DNA from: Latrodectus hesperus | Lineage: Eukaryota > Arthropoda > Arachnida > Araneae > Theridiidae | Direction of reading: 5' to 3' | DNA length: 64,000 bases | Assembly: GCA_037975125.1 (NCBI GenBank) | Contig: JAJQOW010000020.1 | Location: 1,136,142-1,200,141 of the forward strand | Shown here: positions 1 to 11,052 of the stretch, piece by piece | Numbering within the stretch: the first letter of the stretch is position 1 | Layout of the letters: every line of letters begins with the position of its first letter | The notes under the pieces: generated by a model | What the model was told of the DNA's origin: nothing | Seen by the model: only the letters and a program-made list of their open reading frames with translations | Database searches by the model: none | Program-made: the position numbers and the translations under genes

Positions 1-271
1 TAACTCTGGTACATTAACTTTAAGCATCTTTGACGGCATAAAATCAGTAATTTTAAAAAACAACTAAAAATTCTAACTCTTTTTTGAAATTTCTCTCTAA
101 ATTAGAAATTGCAATCTTAGCCACCGATTTAATTGTTGTGCATGTATCACCTATACCACAGACTGTCAAATTGATTTTATTTCGCTTTAAGCCTAAACTA
201 TTTGCACAATCAGTCGTTAAATAATTATTCATTGAGCCTTGATCTAAAATAGCTGTAAAAATTTCCTCCAC
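1..271 (-). pseudogene. LTR-retrotransposon aspartic protease fragment
   Basis: The minus strand reads from 271 toward the window edge. It encodes a retropepsin-like segment with ILDQGS near residues 8-13, where this family normally has D-S/T-G, followed by a GLKRNKINLTVCGIG stretch typical of the DUF1758-type proteases of BEL/Pao and some gypsy elements. The frame closes at position 53, but the next codons in another frame continue as KITDFMPSKM, the expected continuation, so there is a frameshift. The active-site Ser/Thr has become Gln. The copy runs off the window and lies downstream of the gag fragment at 800-1674 in the same orientation. It is dead. BEL/Pao versus Ty3/gypsy cannot be settled without the RT. 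Confidence 0.7.
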
Positions 272-643
272 GATCTCTTAGCAAGCAATTCACCGTACTA
301 AGAAAACAATATTTGACAGATTTACGACTCGCGTAGAAAAAACTGGGTTGTTTTGGTTAGAAAGGAAGATCGGGGCAAGTGAAGACTCTTCACGGGGGGG
401 GGTGCGATAAGCACTTTGAGCAGGCGTTAACTCCTCGGTTCTCGGAAAATGCAAAGAGCAGTGATGCCGCCTTTTGACTCCCTCTCTTTGACATAAATAG
501 CATGAATACCGCGATTTGCAGTTACTTACTTGGTGTTTACCAAGGCTGTTAAAGCAATAATTATTTTTCTAACTATCTCTACTCTATCAGATACAGGCAA
601 AGCCATATATTTTTTGCATTTTATAAGGGATGATTTTTCGAAC

Positions 644-687
644 AAAGAATGGTTTTTGAATTCTTAAGAATTCAAAAACCATTCTTT
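644..687. repeat. 44-bp perfect palindrome without spacer
   Basis: Left arm 644-665 begins aaagaatggttttt and right arm 666-687 is its exact reverse complement, with the centre at ctt/aag. The centre carries two GAATTC sites around CTTAAG. There is no loop, so it could extrude as a cruciform or mark a small inverted duplication in the dead retroelement. Confidence 0.95.
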
Positions 688-776
688 CGATTTTAAAATC
701 GGATAAAAACACTCCAGAAATATTTCTTTGATTTGCGGGGTGTGTTTTCGGATTCACTAGTTTATTTTCTACCGTT

Positions 777-796
777 AGAGAGAGAGAGAGAGAGAG
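777..796. repeat. (AG)10 microsatellite
   Basis: Uninterrupted AG dinucleotides read directly from the sequence. Confidence 0.95.
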
Positions 797-799
797 CTT

Positions 800-1674
800 T
801 CCTTAGGGATACATAAAATAAATCAATTTCTTTTGCTAATTTTATGGGTTCAAACCAAGTATCTGACTCTCTAATACTGACATGAGCAGCGGTTTCTCGA
901 TCTAATGTTTGAAATATTTTATCAGATATAATTGTTTTAATTTCGCAAAATTAGACATTTTTCTCAATTTTAAGTAGTAATCAAAACTTGTTGTTAAGCG
1001 TGAAGCGAACTGAACATGTGTTTCATTTGGGTGCCTTATTGTTTTTCTGAATTGCTCTAAACATGATTGTGGTGTGGGCTGAAATTATCTGAGAATAATT
1101 TCTTTAGCTTTTTCATAATCACTTAATTCATCATCGCCTATGTAAGAAATTACATTTGACGCTTTGTCGCCAAGCAAATTGAAAAGAATCTCTGCTTTAA
1201 ATTTATTTGAAGCATTTTTTGTAACAAATGCTCTTTCCAAAGAAGTAAAAAATAGATTCCAACCTTCTGGTTTACTCGGTACTTTAACCGTTAATGTTTT
1301 AATACTTTTTATCAAGGAATCTAAAGAATTGCAGTCCTTAGTTTTGTTTTCTGAATAAGTTTTTACAATTTTTGAATCTACTCTCGCGCGTGTTCATTCT
1401 AATTCAGTTTTCACTGTCTCTAATTTTATTTGCTCTAATTGCAACTCTGATTATTTTTCTCAATTGTCTCTAATTCTAGTGAACGGTTCTCTTTTATAGA
1501 TTTTAGGAAATCAGCTACATATTCGGGCTTATTTTTAAACATGACATTATTCTTTATAATGTTCGTTAACTCTACAATTGTCATTTTATCAGTAATGACC
1601 TCTCCTAACTCTGTAGCCGCAATTTGCAAATCAATTTTATTCACGTTTTTTAACATTTTGAAAACGGAACTCAA
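800..1674 (-). pseudogene. LTR-retrotransposon gag remnant
   Basis: The N-terminal block (1674 to 1435) has a short helical segment, TDKMTIVELTNIIKNN, resembling the SAP-like start of gag proteins in arachnid LTR elements. After a stop and frame changes, 1315-1085 encodes a capsid-like segment containing KPEGWNLFFTSLERAF and FNLLGDKASNVISYIG, and the reading continues through 1080-800 with PTPQSCLEQFRKTIRH, HVQFASRLTTSFDYYLKLRK and, after another frameshift, TLDRETAAHVSIRESDTWFE. The order and orientation match the LTR at 1927-2201 and the protease at 1-271. At least one in-frame TGA and two frameshifts make it non-functional. Assignment to a known spider gag type is from memory. Confidence 0.75.
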
Positions 1675-1906
1675 AACTCAATTTTAAATTTATATGTAAT
1701 TAAGTTAATCAACAACACAAATTATAAAAGTAGTTATTAAGCTAAACACAATTATTTCAAATTGGTAATATAACTTATCTCATGGGAGTGAATGACCAAA
1801 AAAGCTCAAGCACATATCTCATAGCAACTGATACCGCTCTCAAAGCCAATTGGGTTGTTGATGTTTACTCATTCTCGCACTCATTGTAGGCAATATCTCA
1901 TCAAAA

Positions 1907-1926
1907 CTCCGGCGAAGGGGACCAAA
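1907..1926 (-). other. Putative primer-binding site
   Basis: Immediately downstream of the LTR on the minus strand is TTTGGTCCCCTTCGCCGGA. The TGG at its start would pair with the CCA end of a tRNA, and the following bases have tRNA acceptor-like composition. The matching tRNA was not identified. Confidence 0.55.
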
Positions 1927-2201
1927 TGTGTTTGTGTGTTCAATAGCTCGTTTATAAAGAATGGACTGTAGAATTTAAATTAAATAAATACTCTTTATTT
2001 TTCGTAGCTGATTCACCTCACTCATTTTACAACTGCTGTTCTCAAAGGCAGTAACTCGACTTCCTCCTTTCTCACAGTTTTTTGTTTTGTTTTTCTCACA
2101 TACAAAGATGGCGCTGCTGTCACAGCGCTTCATGGGTACGGAACAAAGCTCTTAAAATATTCCGCGTATATTTACACGAGACTAATTTTAAAATAGTTAC
2201 A
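1927..2201 (-). mobile_element. 5' LTR of the minus-strand retrotransposon
   Basis: On the minus strand this 275-bp segment starts TGTAACTATTTT and ends CACAAACACA, i.e. TG...CA termini within TGT...ACA. An AATAAA signal lies near its 3' third (around 1980) and a primer-binding-site-like stretch follows directly. The gag remnant begins about 250 bp further on. The partner LTR would lie outside the window, so TSD and LTR identity cannot be tested. Confidence 0.65.
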
Positions 2202-2216
2202 GACTGAATTGCCTTT

Positions 2217-2217
<1 letters not shown>

Positions 2218-2247
<30 letters not shown>
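2218..2247 (+). repeat. A30 homopolymer
   Basis: Thirty consecutive A residues lie between the minus-strand LTR and the plus-strand pol remnant. They may be the scar of a retroposed insertion or simple slippage. Confidence 0.95.
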
Positions 2248-2248
<1 letters not shown>

Positions 2249-2249
2249 A

Positions 2250-3606
2250 ATGGATAAAGCTGAATTAAGCGCAAAAATCGCGCGATGGGCTCTTTTGTTA
2301 CAAGACTTTGACTATGTTATTTCTCATAGATCAGGTAAGCAAATGCAACATATTGATGCTTTAAGTCGTTATCCTGTTATGATTATTGCTCCTGGTGAAC
2401 ACAGAAGATAATAAAGTCGCAATCTACCGATGAATTTATCATAAATATGAAGAGCGCAGTCGAAAAATCAGTTAATTCAGATTTTAAAGTTAAAAACGGC
2501 ATTTTATGCAAAATGGTCCAAGATCAAGAACTTTTACTCGTCCCACAAACCATGTGCAATCAATTAATTCAACATGCGCATTCTAAAGGTCATTTTTCAA
2601 TACAAAAGACTGCAGAAATTATTAAAAGAGATTAATATATTCCAAATTTAGATAAGTAAACACAAACTTTCATCGCCAATTGCATCACATGTATCTTGTC
2701 TTCCAAAAAATCATGTAAATCTGAAGGTTTCGTCTATCCAACTCCAAAAGGTGACACTCCTCTCGATACATATCACATTGACTTTTTAGGACCCTTGCCA
2801 TCTACAAACAAAAATTACAAACACTTATTTTCTGTAGTGGACGCTTTTACAAAATTTATTTCGTTATATCCTGTTAAATCTACCTCTGCACAAGATGCAT
2901 TAGATAAGCTAACAGCAAGCAGTTTGGTAACCCTCGTTGAATAATATCAGAAAAAGGATCAGCTTTTACCCACAAGAATTTTAATCTTATTGTAATGAAG
3001 AAAGTATTGAGCACCTACTTATCAAGACTGGAGTACCTCGCGGAAACGGACAAATTGAGCGTATACATCAAACCATATATAATTGCAGTTTTAACTAAAT
3101 TATCTATAGAGGAACCCACAAAATGGTATAAACATGTGTCTAATGTCCAACGCATAATGAACAGTATTGCCTCACAAACAACAAAGTTCTTACCATTCGA
3201 ATTAATGCTTGGCATTAAAATGCGAAATAAAGATGACATTTTCACATTAGACAACAATTGTAAGAAGAACATCTTCAATATGTAATACATGATAAAAAAC
3301 TGTTGCGTAATATTGCTAAAACTAATATTTTATACAATATCAAACACAAAGTAAAAAATATTATGATAAACGGAGAACACCTCGCAAAATATATCAAGTT
3401 GGTAATTTAGTCGCTATCCAAAGAACACAGTTCGGACCAGGTTTAAAACTTAATCTGAAATATTTTGGACCTTACCAAGTTAAATGATATTACCAAAAAA
3501 TGATAATGACAGATATGATGTAGAAAAAGGTGATAATCATGAAGGTCCCAATACAACATTTTCCTTTGCAGATTTAATGAAAACTTGTGTGTGGACAAAG
3601 ATGTAA
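2250..3606 (+). pseudogene. Ty3/gypsy pol remnant: RNase H end plus integrase
   Basis: 2250-2412 encodes the end of RNase H (ARWALLLQDFDYVISHRSG, then HIDALSRYPV). The integrase follows: zinc-binding HSKGH and CITC, core start YHIDFLGPLP with the first catalytic Asp at 2780-2782, VVDAFTKF, then ISEKGSAFT where the family usually has ISDxGxxF, so the second catalytic Asp reads as Glu. VPRGNGQIERIHQ keeps the catalytic Glu. The C-terminal part has GNLVAIQRTQFGPGLKL and a YFGPYQV block, with tail codons RYDVEKGDNHEGP. Stops at 2633-2635 and 2657-2659 and frameshifts near 2945, 3080 and 3290 kill it. The 5' part of pol is missing; the reading starts abruptly after the A30 tract. It is opposite in orientation to the element on its left, so it is a separate insertion. 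Confidence 0.88.
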
Positions 3607-3676
3607 ATAATTTTTATCAAACTATTATCTTATGTATAATATATATCATGTATATTGCTGTACTATTCCTATATGT

Positions 3677-3750
3677 AAAAGGATATATGTAAAAGAGAAT
3701 TTCTTCTGGAATAACGATATATATATATTCTCTTTTACATATATCCTTTT
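3677..3750. repeat. 24-bp perfect inverted repeat, 26-nt loop
   Basis: Arms 3677-3700 (aaaaggatatatgtaaaaga...) and 3727-3750 are exact reverse complements. The loop contains a short TA run. It lies about 70 bp after the end of the integrase frame, in the 3' part of the gypsy remnant. Confidence 0.93.
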
Positions 3751-4408
3751 TCCTTAGCATTATTTCAAGTATTAGTGTATCAATTAAAATATTTTTTCTT
3801 GTGTGTTACATCAAGATGTTTGTGAATCATTTGCATGCGATAAAAATAAGCACGATGGAAGGAAAATGCAAGGAATCGAGAATTGAAAAGACGAAGACGA
3901 TTCATCAAACAGCTTATGAGGAGCATTCAAGAAGTTAAGACGAATCTTCACAACTTTGAACGACATGATTCCTTCATTTGCTGTTCACTAAGACGAAAGA
4001 TGAAAACAAAATTCTATTTTGTTAGTTATTTCTCTTGCTGATTGAGCTTTCCTCTCTTTGTTTGTATTTCGCAGTTGCTGTTACTCTCGTCACCGGGAGG
4101 ACCTGAGCGTTTAGAATGGCCGAGTGTGAGATATGGAGTACCTGATGACCCACCTCAACATCATGACATCATCAAGTGCTTGCTGCTTCAACAGCGATCC
4201 TGGTGTCAATGGTTAGAAAAAGAACTAGAGACGATAACAGAAGACAGTCGAGCTAAGAGGTGTTTTGAACCTTAATGGTTCCGAAATATAAATGTTGTAT
4301 TCATAATCCTTTTTTGTAATTACAATCGTAAATAACTGTAAATAATGTTATATAATATACTATAGTTAAAATACAAATTCGTTGTATTAATAGTGTATTA
4401 AACTAACC
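3751..4408 (+). mobile_element. Probable 3' end / 3' LTR of the gypsy remnant
   Basis: Downstream of pol lies non-coding sequence containing a segment around 4090-4180 with GGACCTGAGCGTTTAGAATG and GGCCGAGTGTGAGATATGGA. I remember similar sequence at the pol/LTR junction of arachnid gypsy copies. The open frame at 4042-4275 gives 77 codons and is probably chance reading through this region. The segment ends in aactaaccca before the microsatellite, a plausible LTR 3' end. The start of the LTR could not be placed. Confidence 0.4.
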
Positions 4409-4539
<131 letters not shown>

Positions 4540-4714
4540 TATGTTGTAGAGAAATAAAAAAATCTTTGGTGTTCAGTAATTAATAAACGCTCGTGTGTTC
4601 TTGACCTCACCCAATTTCTTTCCTGTCTCAGTAGCATGACAGCCTTGAATGAGCCGCTGACTTTCTCAAGAATTTGACGGCAAGATTCTTAATTTTTAGC
4701 CATGGTTTTTTTAA

Positions 4715-4986
4715 TCGATCGGTGGTTTTGTGAAAGCGTTTCACGCTTCCAAGGCACAGGTCTGAGGTTCGATCCTCAGGTTGGGCAGGGCCGACTATGC
4801 CTTTGATTCCTGCAGTGGGTCGATAAACTGGGTACCAAGCATCCTTGGGTCTAAACACTGTATGTTTCGCATTCGGCTGACCACCTTATCGAGAGAAATG
4901 CTTCACACCTCAGGGCCTCTCGATCAGGAGAACAGAGATGGGCACTGGAGGCCTTGGCCCATATCAGTTGCCGTGCCATGGAGCTC
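4715..4986 (+). mobile_element. SINE family A copy, tRNA-derived
   Basis: The head has a B-box-like GGTTCGATCC (4766-4775) after CAAGGCACAGGTCTGAGG. The body includes GGGTCGATAAACTGGGTACC, AAGCATCCTTGGGTCTAAAC, CTGACCACCTTATCGAGA and GGGCCTCTCGATCAGGAGAA. Reverse-strand copies of the same body lie at 30345-30560 and 39867-40117, with partial copies at 46206-46262 and 54470-54645, which proves it is dispersed. Short open frames on both strands inside it are artefacts. Confidence 0.8.
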
Positions 4987-5639
4987 AGTCTCAATAGATC
5001 ACTCTTAGAATGGCGAGATCGTTTTCTAGGCAGTTAGCCCATCTGATATTGGGTAGCTCTCTAGTACTTATTCCAAAGAGCTTGGCCAAAATTTAAGGGG
5101 TGAGGACTTCCGTGTAACAGGATGCATTGGTTGAATTTCCCGAATGGAAGACCCACTCGATAGTATCAGCCATTGTTTTATCAATAAGAAACGACGCTGT
5201 TCTGCGTAGACTTTTTTTGAAGTCTTACCTTGCAGCTTCTGAATGCAAAACTCTCCCTAAGGGCGGCGCGCGAGTTGTCAGTTGCAACTCTCACATTCAG
5301 TGGTCGGGGAAATGATAGTCATGGCGCATTTCTTTACGAGAGACTCTGTTTGAAAAATATCCTTTACTTAGTGATTTTTTATTTTCAGAATTTCTGATAC
5401 AGCTTAAGTTTGATTAATCCTCGTAGACATATATTAAGATGCAAAAAAATTATTTAACTGCAAATGCCATTTTTTTAAAGAAAGATGCGCTGTATACAGA
5501 AATGCAGAGAATCTGGAATCCATCTAATATTTTCTAAATGTCATCCATTTCGTTTTGTTTAAGAGCTTCCTATAAGTAATGTAATTTGCACTGTCCGAGT
5601 ACTGCCGTAACCGGAACAGAACACCTGTTGAGAGGTGCA
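4987..5639. other. Unclassified interval
   Basis: GC slightly higher than the deserts. I see no recognisable coding, RNA or repeat signature; a 62-codon open frame at 5127-5315 has no recognisable motif. Confidence 0.5.
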
Positions 5640-5935
5640 GATCTCCAGCAGCTTCACGCGGCTTCAGATCAGCAAAGTGAGGCTTCATTTTACCACGAGC
5701 AATGATTAGGAGAAGTACCACATTCACCCTCACTGGGTTGTCATGGTACAGGTTGAGGATGTATCCACGTTCATCTATGACGACCCATGTCCTTCCGCTG
5801 GGGTGGCATGGTTGTGGAGAGGAGGGTGTCAGTTCAAGTGCGACTTCATCACATAGATCGTGGTTCAAAATGACGAGGCTCTTGATGATCAGCGAATTCA
5901 AAACTTGTTAAACTTTATGGCATAGACCGGGTTTC
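5640..5935 (+). mobile_element. SINE family D copy
   Basis: Shares the family D body seen in a copy with a clear TSD at 26960-27244: CTTCAGATCAGCAAAGTGAG, CACTGGGTTGT, TGTCCTTCCGCTGG, GTGTCAGTTCAAGTGCGACT, TCGTGGTTCAAAATGACGAG, then the terminal AAACTTTATGGCATAGACC. Diverged by perhaps a fifth from the other copies by eye. The 125-codon minus-strand open frame here (5524-5901) lies across the SINE and has no protein character. Confidence 0.75.
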
Positions 5936-6895
5936 ACCGGCACCGCTTTGCATAAAAGATTCTAAATCAATACACAAATCAATCGAATTGTCAATATTTA
6001 AAAACCAATCACGTTCCGAAAACTATATTTTTGTTTTGGGGAGTGGAGAGTAATGATGGTGTTGTTTTACACAATCATTTTTTAAGACTGAACACTTTAA
6101 CAAGATCAGGGATGTTATTTGTCAATACATTATTATAAGGTGCTGCTTTGACACCCGACTGCGACTTATAACTGACTTACGTCAGTTTTAACCCTCGGAA
6201 TAACCGGAATTTATATTTTCGTGAGATATTTTATTAGGTAATGAGGCCATATCCATAAGGTATTACGGTAAAAGTCCGGACACTTTCCAAGTAAACAGTA
6301 TGATTGGTGGGTATACAAAATACAAAAACGCGATCACCGTTTTCAATTGTTTAACACCCTAAATGAAATTATTTGATTATATGGTGGTATAAACTCCAGA
6401 AGAATTTTATCGATTCTACAATGTATATAAATAACGAGATTAAAAAAAAGAGATGAACGTACCAAAAAAATTAATACTTTATGAAGCTTTAAATAACGAC
6501 AATCATTTCGCTTTTTTTTGAGGGAAATTTATTATCATCTGAATGGAATATTCTGTTTTTCAAATGAAATTTTTGGGGAAAATTAAAATGAAGCTATTTA
6601 ATTTTAGTAATAAATGTACTCAAATTAAATTCTATTCAAAAACACAGTAAACATAAAATTCTCTCCAATGATTTTGGGGGGGAATTTGATATATTTTTTT
6701 TAAAATTAAAGACAAAATTTGTTTGTTTGAAGCAAATATCAATGAAACATAGAGATATTAATTTTCATCTGATAGTCTTAAAATGGTGTCCCAAATGCTT
6801 TCTTTTAGTGTACGCACATTATTTAAGAATTATTCCCTCCGGAAAACCTGTGATCCCTAGAGGACACATACCCATGGGAATGACACCGCCAAAGT
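5936..6895. other. AT-rich interval
   Basis: No gene visible. Around 6262-6290 a stretch reading ACGGTAAAAGTCCGGACACT resembles the end of a Tc1-like element, but I found no partner inverted copy. Confidence 0.5.
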
Positions 6896-6964
6896 GGATC
6901 CGGCAAAAGAAGTGGCATTCCGCCACCTGGTGGTGACGGAATGACACTTCTTTTGCAGAATCCG
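6896..6964. repeat. Imperfect ~33-bp inverted repeat, 3-4 nt loop
   Basis: The left arm contains GCAAAAGAAGTGGCATTCCG and the right arm contains the reverse complement of GCAAAAGAAGTGTCATTCCG, flanking a ctggtg apex. Only a few mismatches interrupt about 33 pairs. The size would fit a small-RNA precursor hairpin or a foldback element; neither is shown. Confidence 0.85.
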
Positions 6965-8116
6965 TGGAACAACAACAGCAAGATTTAGTAATTACTGGGA
7001 AAAAAATCTCAGCTCATTTAAAGATAAAGTATATAATCAGTATGCGATATGCAGGAGCAGAATACAATTAAGATTGTTGTAAGTGCTTTTTGTCTTTATA
7101 TTCGAAACATTTTTAATCACTTATTAGAATGTTTATAACTCTATTTCCATTGATTATTAACTTCCTGGTTTTAAAAAAGCAGCCTTCGTTCTTAAACTAA
7201 TCTTAGTTGAATTGACTGAAGTATAAACTCATTTCAAAATAGAATAGCCTTTCATTTTCGTTTCACTTGTATGATACATGATTTTGTTAAAATATTCTTC
7301 AAAGATAAATATTATTTTTATTTCTTTAATATTAAGGTTAATATTTTACAAAATACACAATGATATTATAAAACATGAAAATACTTTCGTCAACAAAAAG
7401 TCGAATACAGTTTATTACACTTTAAATAATTTATCTAAAAATGGCATTTTATTTAATTACTATGTATATAAAAGATTTTATGAATACACAATAAAGTTAT
7501 ATACGGGAATTAAATTACTCAATTTATTATTTTTCTTTATGTGGTAACGATTCGCAAGTATTTGCTAAGTATTATGGATCGGAGCAATTATTAAAGACTA
7601 ACCAGTTTCTATTATTTACACAAGACAGTAGCTGCCATTGAAAAGGGTTCTTCAAAAACTTTGGAAGCAATTTTCTATTTCGAAACTTAAGATCTTGCCA
7701 GAGATTAAAACGAATTATGTCAGCGGTAATTATGCTAAACGTTTCGAGATTATGAGTAAGAATGCTTACGAAAATTATTGCTTTTAATATAAGCGTTGTG
7801 TGGCAAGTTGTTTAAAAAACGAGTTTAATTAGGAAGTCGAATGTGATTTTAAATGTTGCGCGAAACGAGATTTAAGTAAATCTCATAACACGGGACTTTA
7901 TTTGCTCAACTTTTATAGACTTTTTTTTTTAATTTTAGATGAATGTTTGTGAAATAGATTTTTTTAAAACACTATACAATTTCTGCAAACTCTTTAAATC
8001 ATTAAAAATTTGGTAAAAAAGTAAATTATGTAACTATATTCTTACATTTATTTTATCGTTTAGCACAAAAATTTTATCGTTTACTTTATATTTTACTATA
8101 TAATTTGTCTTTTACC
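6965..8116. other. AT-rich interval
   Basis: No recognisable gene. An 89-codon open frame at 7278-7547 is composed almost wholly of I/L/F/Y/N/K, as expected of A+T-rich chance frames. Confidence 0.55.
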
Positions 8117-8350
8117 GCCCGCCCAGTCTAGTGATCAGCTTGAATGACTGCGGATAGGAAGGTCCTGTGTTCGAATCCCGGTTCGGGCATGGATGAACTT
8201 TTTCTCTCTCTTCTTTTTCTTTTCCTTGTATGAATGGGTTGTAAATGGTTGTCCACCCTATAAATAGGTACCTATGTCATGTGTGTACTGAGGAAGTCGG
8301 ACTCCACACCTAAATAGTGTTCAGTGGGAGAAGTGAAGCAGCGCACCCCA
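8117..8350 (+). mobile_element. SINE family E copy with 73-nt tRNA-like head
   Basis: 8117-8189 begins GCCCGCC and ends TTCGGGCA, so five bases at each end can pair like an acceptor stem. The B box TGTTCGAATCCCGG (8168-8181) is intact. The anticodon arm does not fold, so it is not a working tRNA. A pyrimidine-rich stretch (tttctctctcttctttttct) and GTCCACCCTATAAATAGGTA follow, as in other E copies at 15038 (plus) and 31130 (minus). Confidence 0.75.
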
Positions 8351-8609
8351 TATTGCCAGCCTCACAAGACAACAACACTGTTGAAAATGAAATAATATCA
8401 AAGTTCAAAGTTGCAGTTTACTTTTATATTGGTCTGAATCCTGAACTTTCATGTAAAATGTGTGAAAATGTAATTCGAACAAGAATTGTTGACAATTTTA
8501 TTGATATATGATAAACAATTGGTATAACGTATTGATATATAATACCAAGTGATAGTGCGAATAATTTTATAGAAAATAAATTAATTACTGCAACAACATT
8601 TATTATTAT

Positions 8610-8775
8610 AGTGTCCAGTGGGAGTGACATCTTACACTCCGAAAGCAGGTCTCCGTAATTTAGAAGCAGAAAACCTCCATGCCCTCCAAAGATATATCAT
8701 TTCACTCGGAGGGCATTGCAACCACGACATGGACCCCAGCAGCCATTTCTGAAAGCGATGGGGTTGGGTAGGGAT
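8610..8775 (-). mobile_element. SINE family C fragment
   Basis: Contains AAAGATATATCATTTCACTC and GGAGGGCATTGCAACCACGA, the reverse complement of the family C core (TGGTCGCAATGTCCTCCAAG in plus copies such as the one at 61506). The head is missing. Confidence 0.65.
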
Positions 8776-9801
<1,026 letters not shown>

Positions 9802-9873
9802 AAGAGGCAGATTTTCAATAATGAGTTTAATTATAATTTCTGACCAACTGTGATCTTTTTTTTAGACCAACCA

Positions 9874-10072
9874 TGATCTTTATAGCTCGTCTGCTCGATT
9901 GGAGAGCTCAAATAAGAAAGGCTTCGAGGAAACTTAACCCCTTTAGAAGGGTACAGCATACTGGTCACTTATTCATTGAGAATAAGGGCGCAAGATGACA
10001 TCACCGGTCAGTTCGAAATTCCTTTACCATATTTGGAAATATACATTTTGGAATCTTATCAAAAGGACGCCT
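9874..10072 (+). repeat. Dispersed repeat X, copy 1
   Basis: Resembles the reverse complement of 32784-33015 through several blocks: GACCAACC, CGTCTGCTCGAT, ACTGGTCACT, CGCGAGATGATATCAT versus CGCAAGATGACATCAC, and ATACATTTTGGAAT. Both copies lie next to long TA microsatellites. The class of element is unknown; no coding capacity. Confidence 0.65.
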
Positions 10073-11015
10073 TCAATTTATTCACAAATCAATTTTGCAA
10101 TTTCCTGCCGACAAATCACGGACTTTTTCCCGCCTATTTTTATAGGATTCATCATGCTTGAACTCATTTGCATAGCCAGAAACTTTAATACGTAATACAG
10201 AATCATACTTTAACTAGAGCCTTAAAAATTAAACGAGACTACAGTCTTCATAAAATAGTATACCAACCTGAGAATAACAAAATAAACTCCCTAAAGCAAT
10301 TCCTATTTGCTGAAAGTGTAAAGCCACACCAAGAAAGATTGATTTATATAAATGGATTTCATCTAAAAATGTATGCCATCGATAACTTTCAATTAAATTT
10401 ACTTACCTTACCATTCTTCTGTCTTAATTTTTCTTTGAAAAATCACCAGTAAAATAAACAAATAATCTCCTTATCAACAAAAGCATGATTAAGGAATTAA
10501 TAAAAAAAATCATTATTTAATAAACTCATAAAGTTGATAAAATGTCATCAATGCAAATTTTGTTTCATTTGTTTTGTTTATATACAGCACTTTCTCCCTT
10601 TGCATCAGAATTTGAAACTTCAGATAACTGCATCCATTATTATTGAATGTTATATGAAGTTATCTGGTTCATCTCCATCTTACTTTTAATAAAATGGTGC
10701 ATTACTTTTTGTTAGAAGAATTTGCATAAATTAAGGCTCATTATTTCTCGCTGGTGGTAAACAATTCAAAATAAAAGATGCCGTTACCGGAGCGTCATTA
10801 AATAAACGTCTCGTTTGATTTGTTACTCTTAAAGATGGTTGCGTCGTCCTACTTTTCTTCGTGATTAGGGTAGATGCAATATTAGAATAAATTGGAAGCC
10901 GTTATCTTTTATTGTCTTTTCCAACAACTTGGTGGAAATGAAATATACTGCGTTAATGTACATCTGATAAAAGGAAAATCAATGTTTAAACTCAAACAAT
11001 TAGCTTTATCTGGAA

Positions 11016-11052
<37 letters not shown>

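Larger units (their letters stand above)
272..799 (-). other. Degenerate gag-to-protease interval
   Basis: Expected position of the gag C-terminus and zinc-knuckle region of the minus-strand element. No frame of useful length survives and I see no CCHC knuckle. It holds a 44-bp palindrome (644-687) and an (AG)10 run. Confidence 0.45.

Noticed and set aside
4042..4275. 77-codon open frame as a host gene
   Set aside because: It lies in the 3' region of the gypsy remnant, where similar sequence is read through the pol/LTR junction; no independent protein motif.
5524..5901. 125-codon minus-strand open frame
   Set aside because: Lies over a SINE D copy; similar frames recur in other SINE D copies because the repeat, not a protein, is conserved.
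8117..8189. 73-nt sequence with tRNA-like ends and an intact B box
   Set aside because: The anticodon and D arms do not pair, there is no sensible anticodon loop, and the same sequence continues into a dispersed SINE body.
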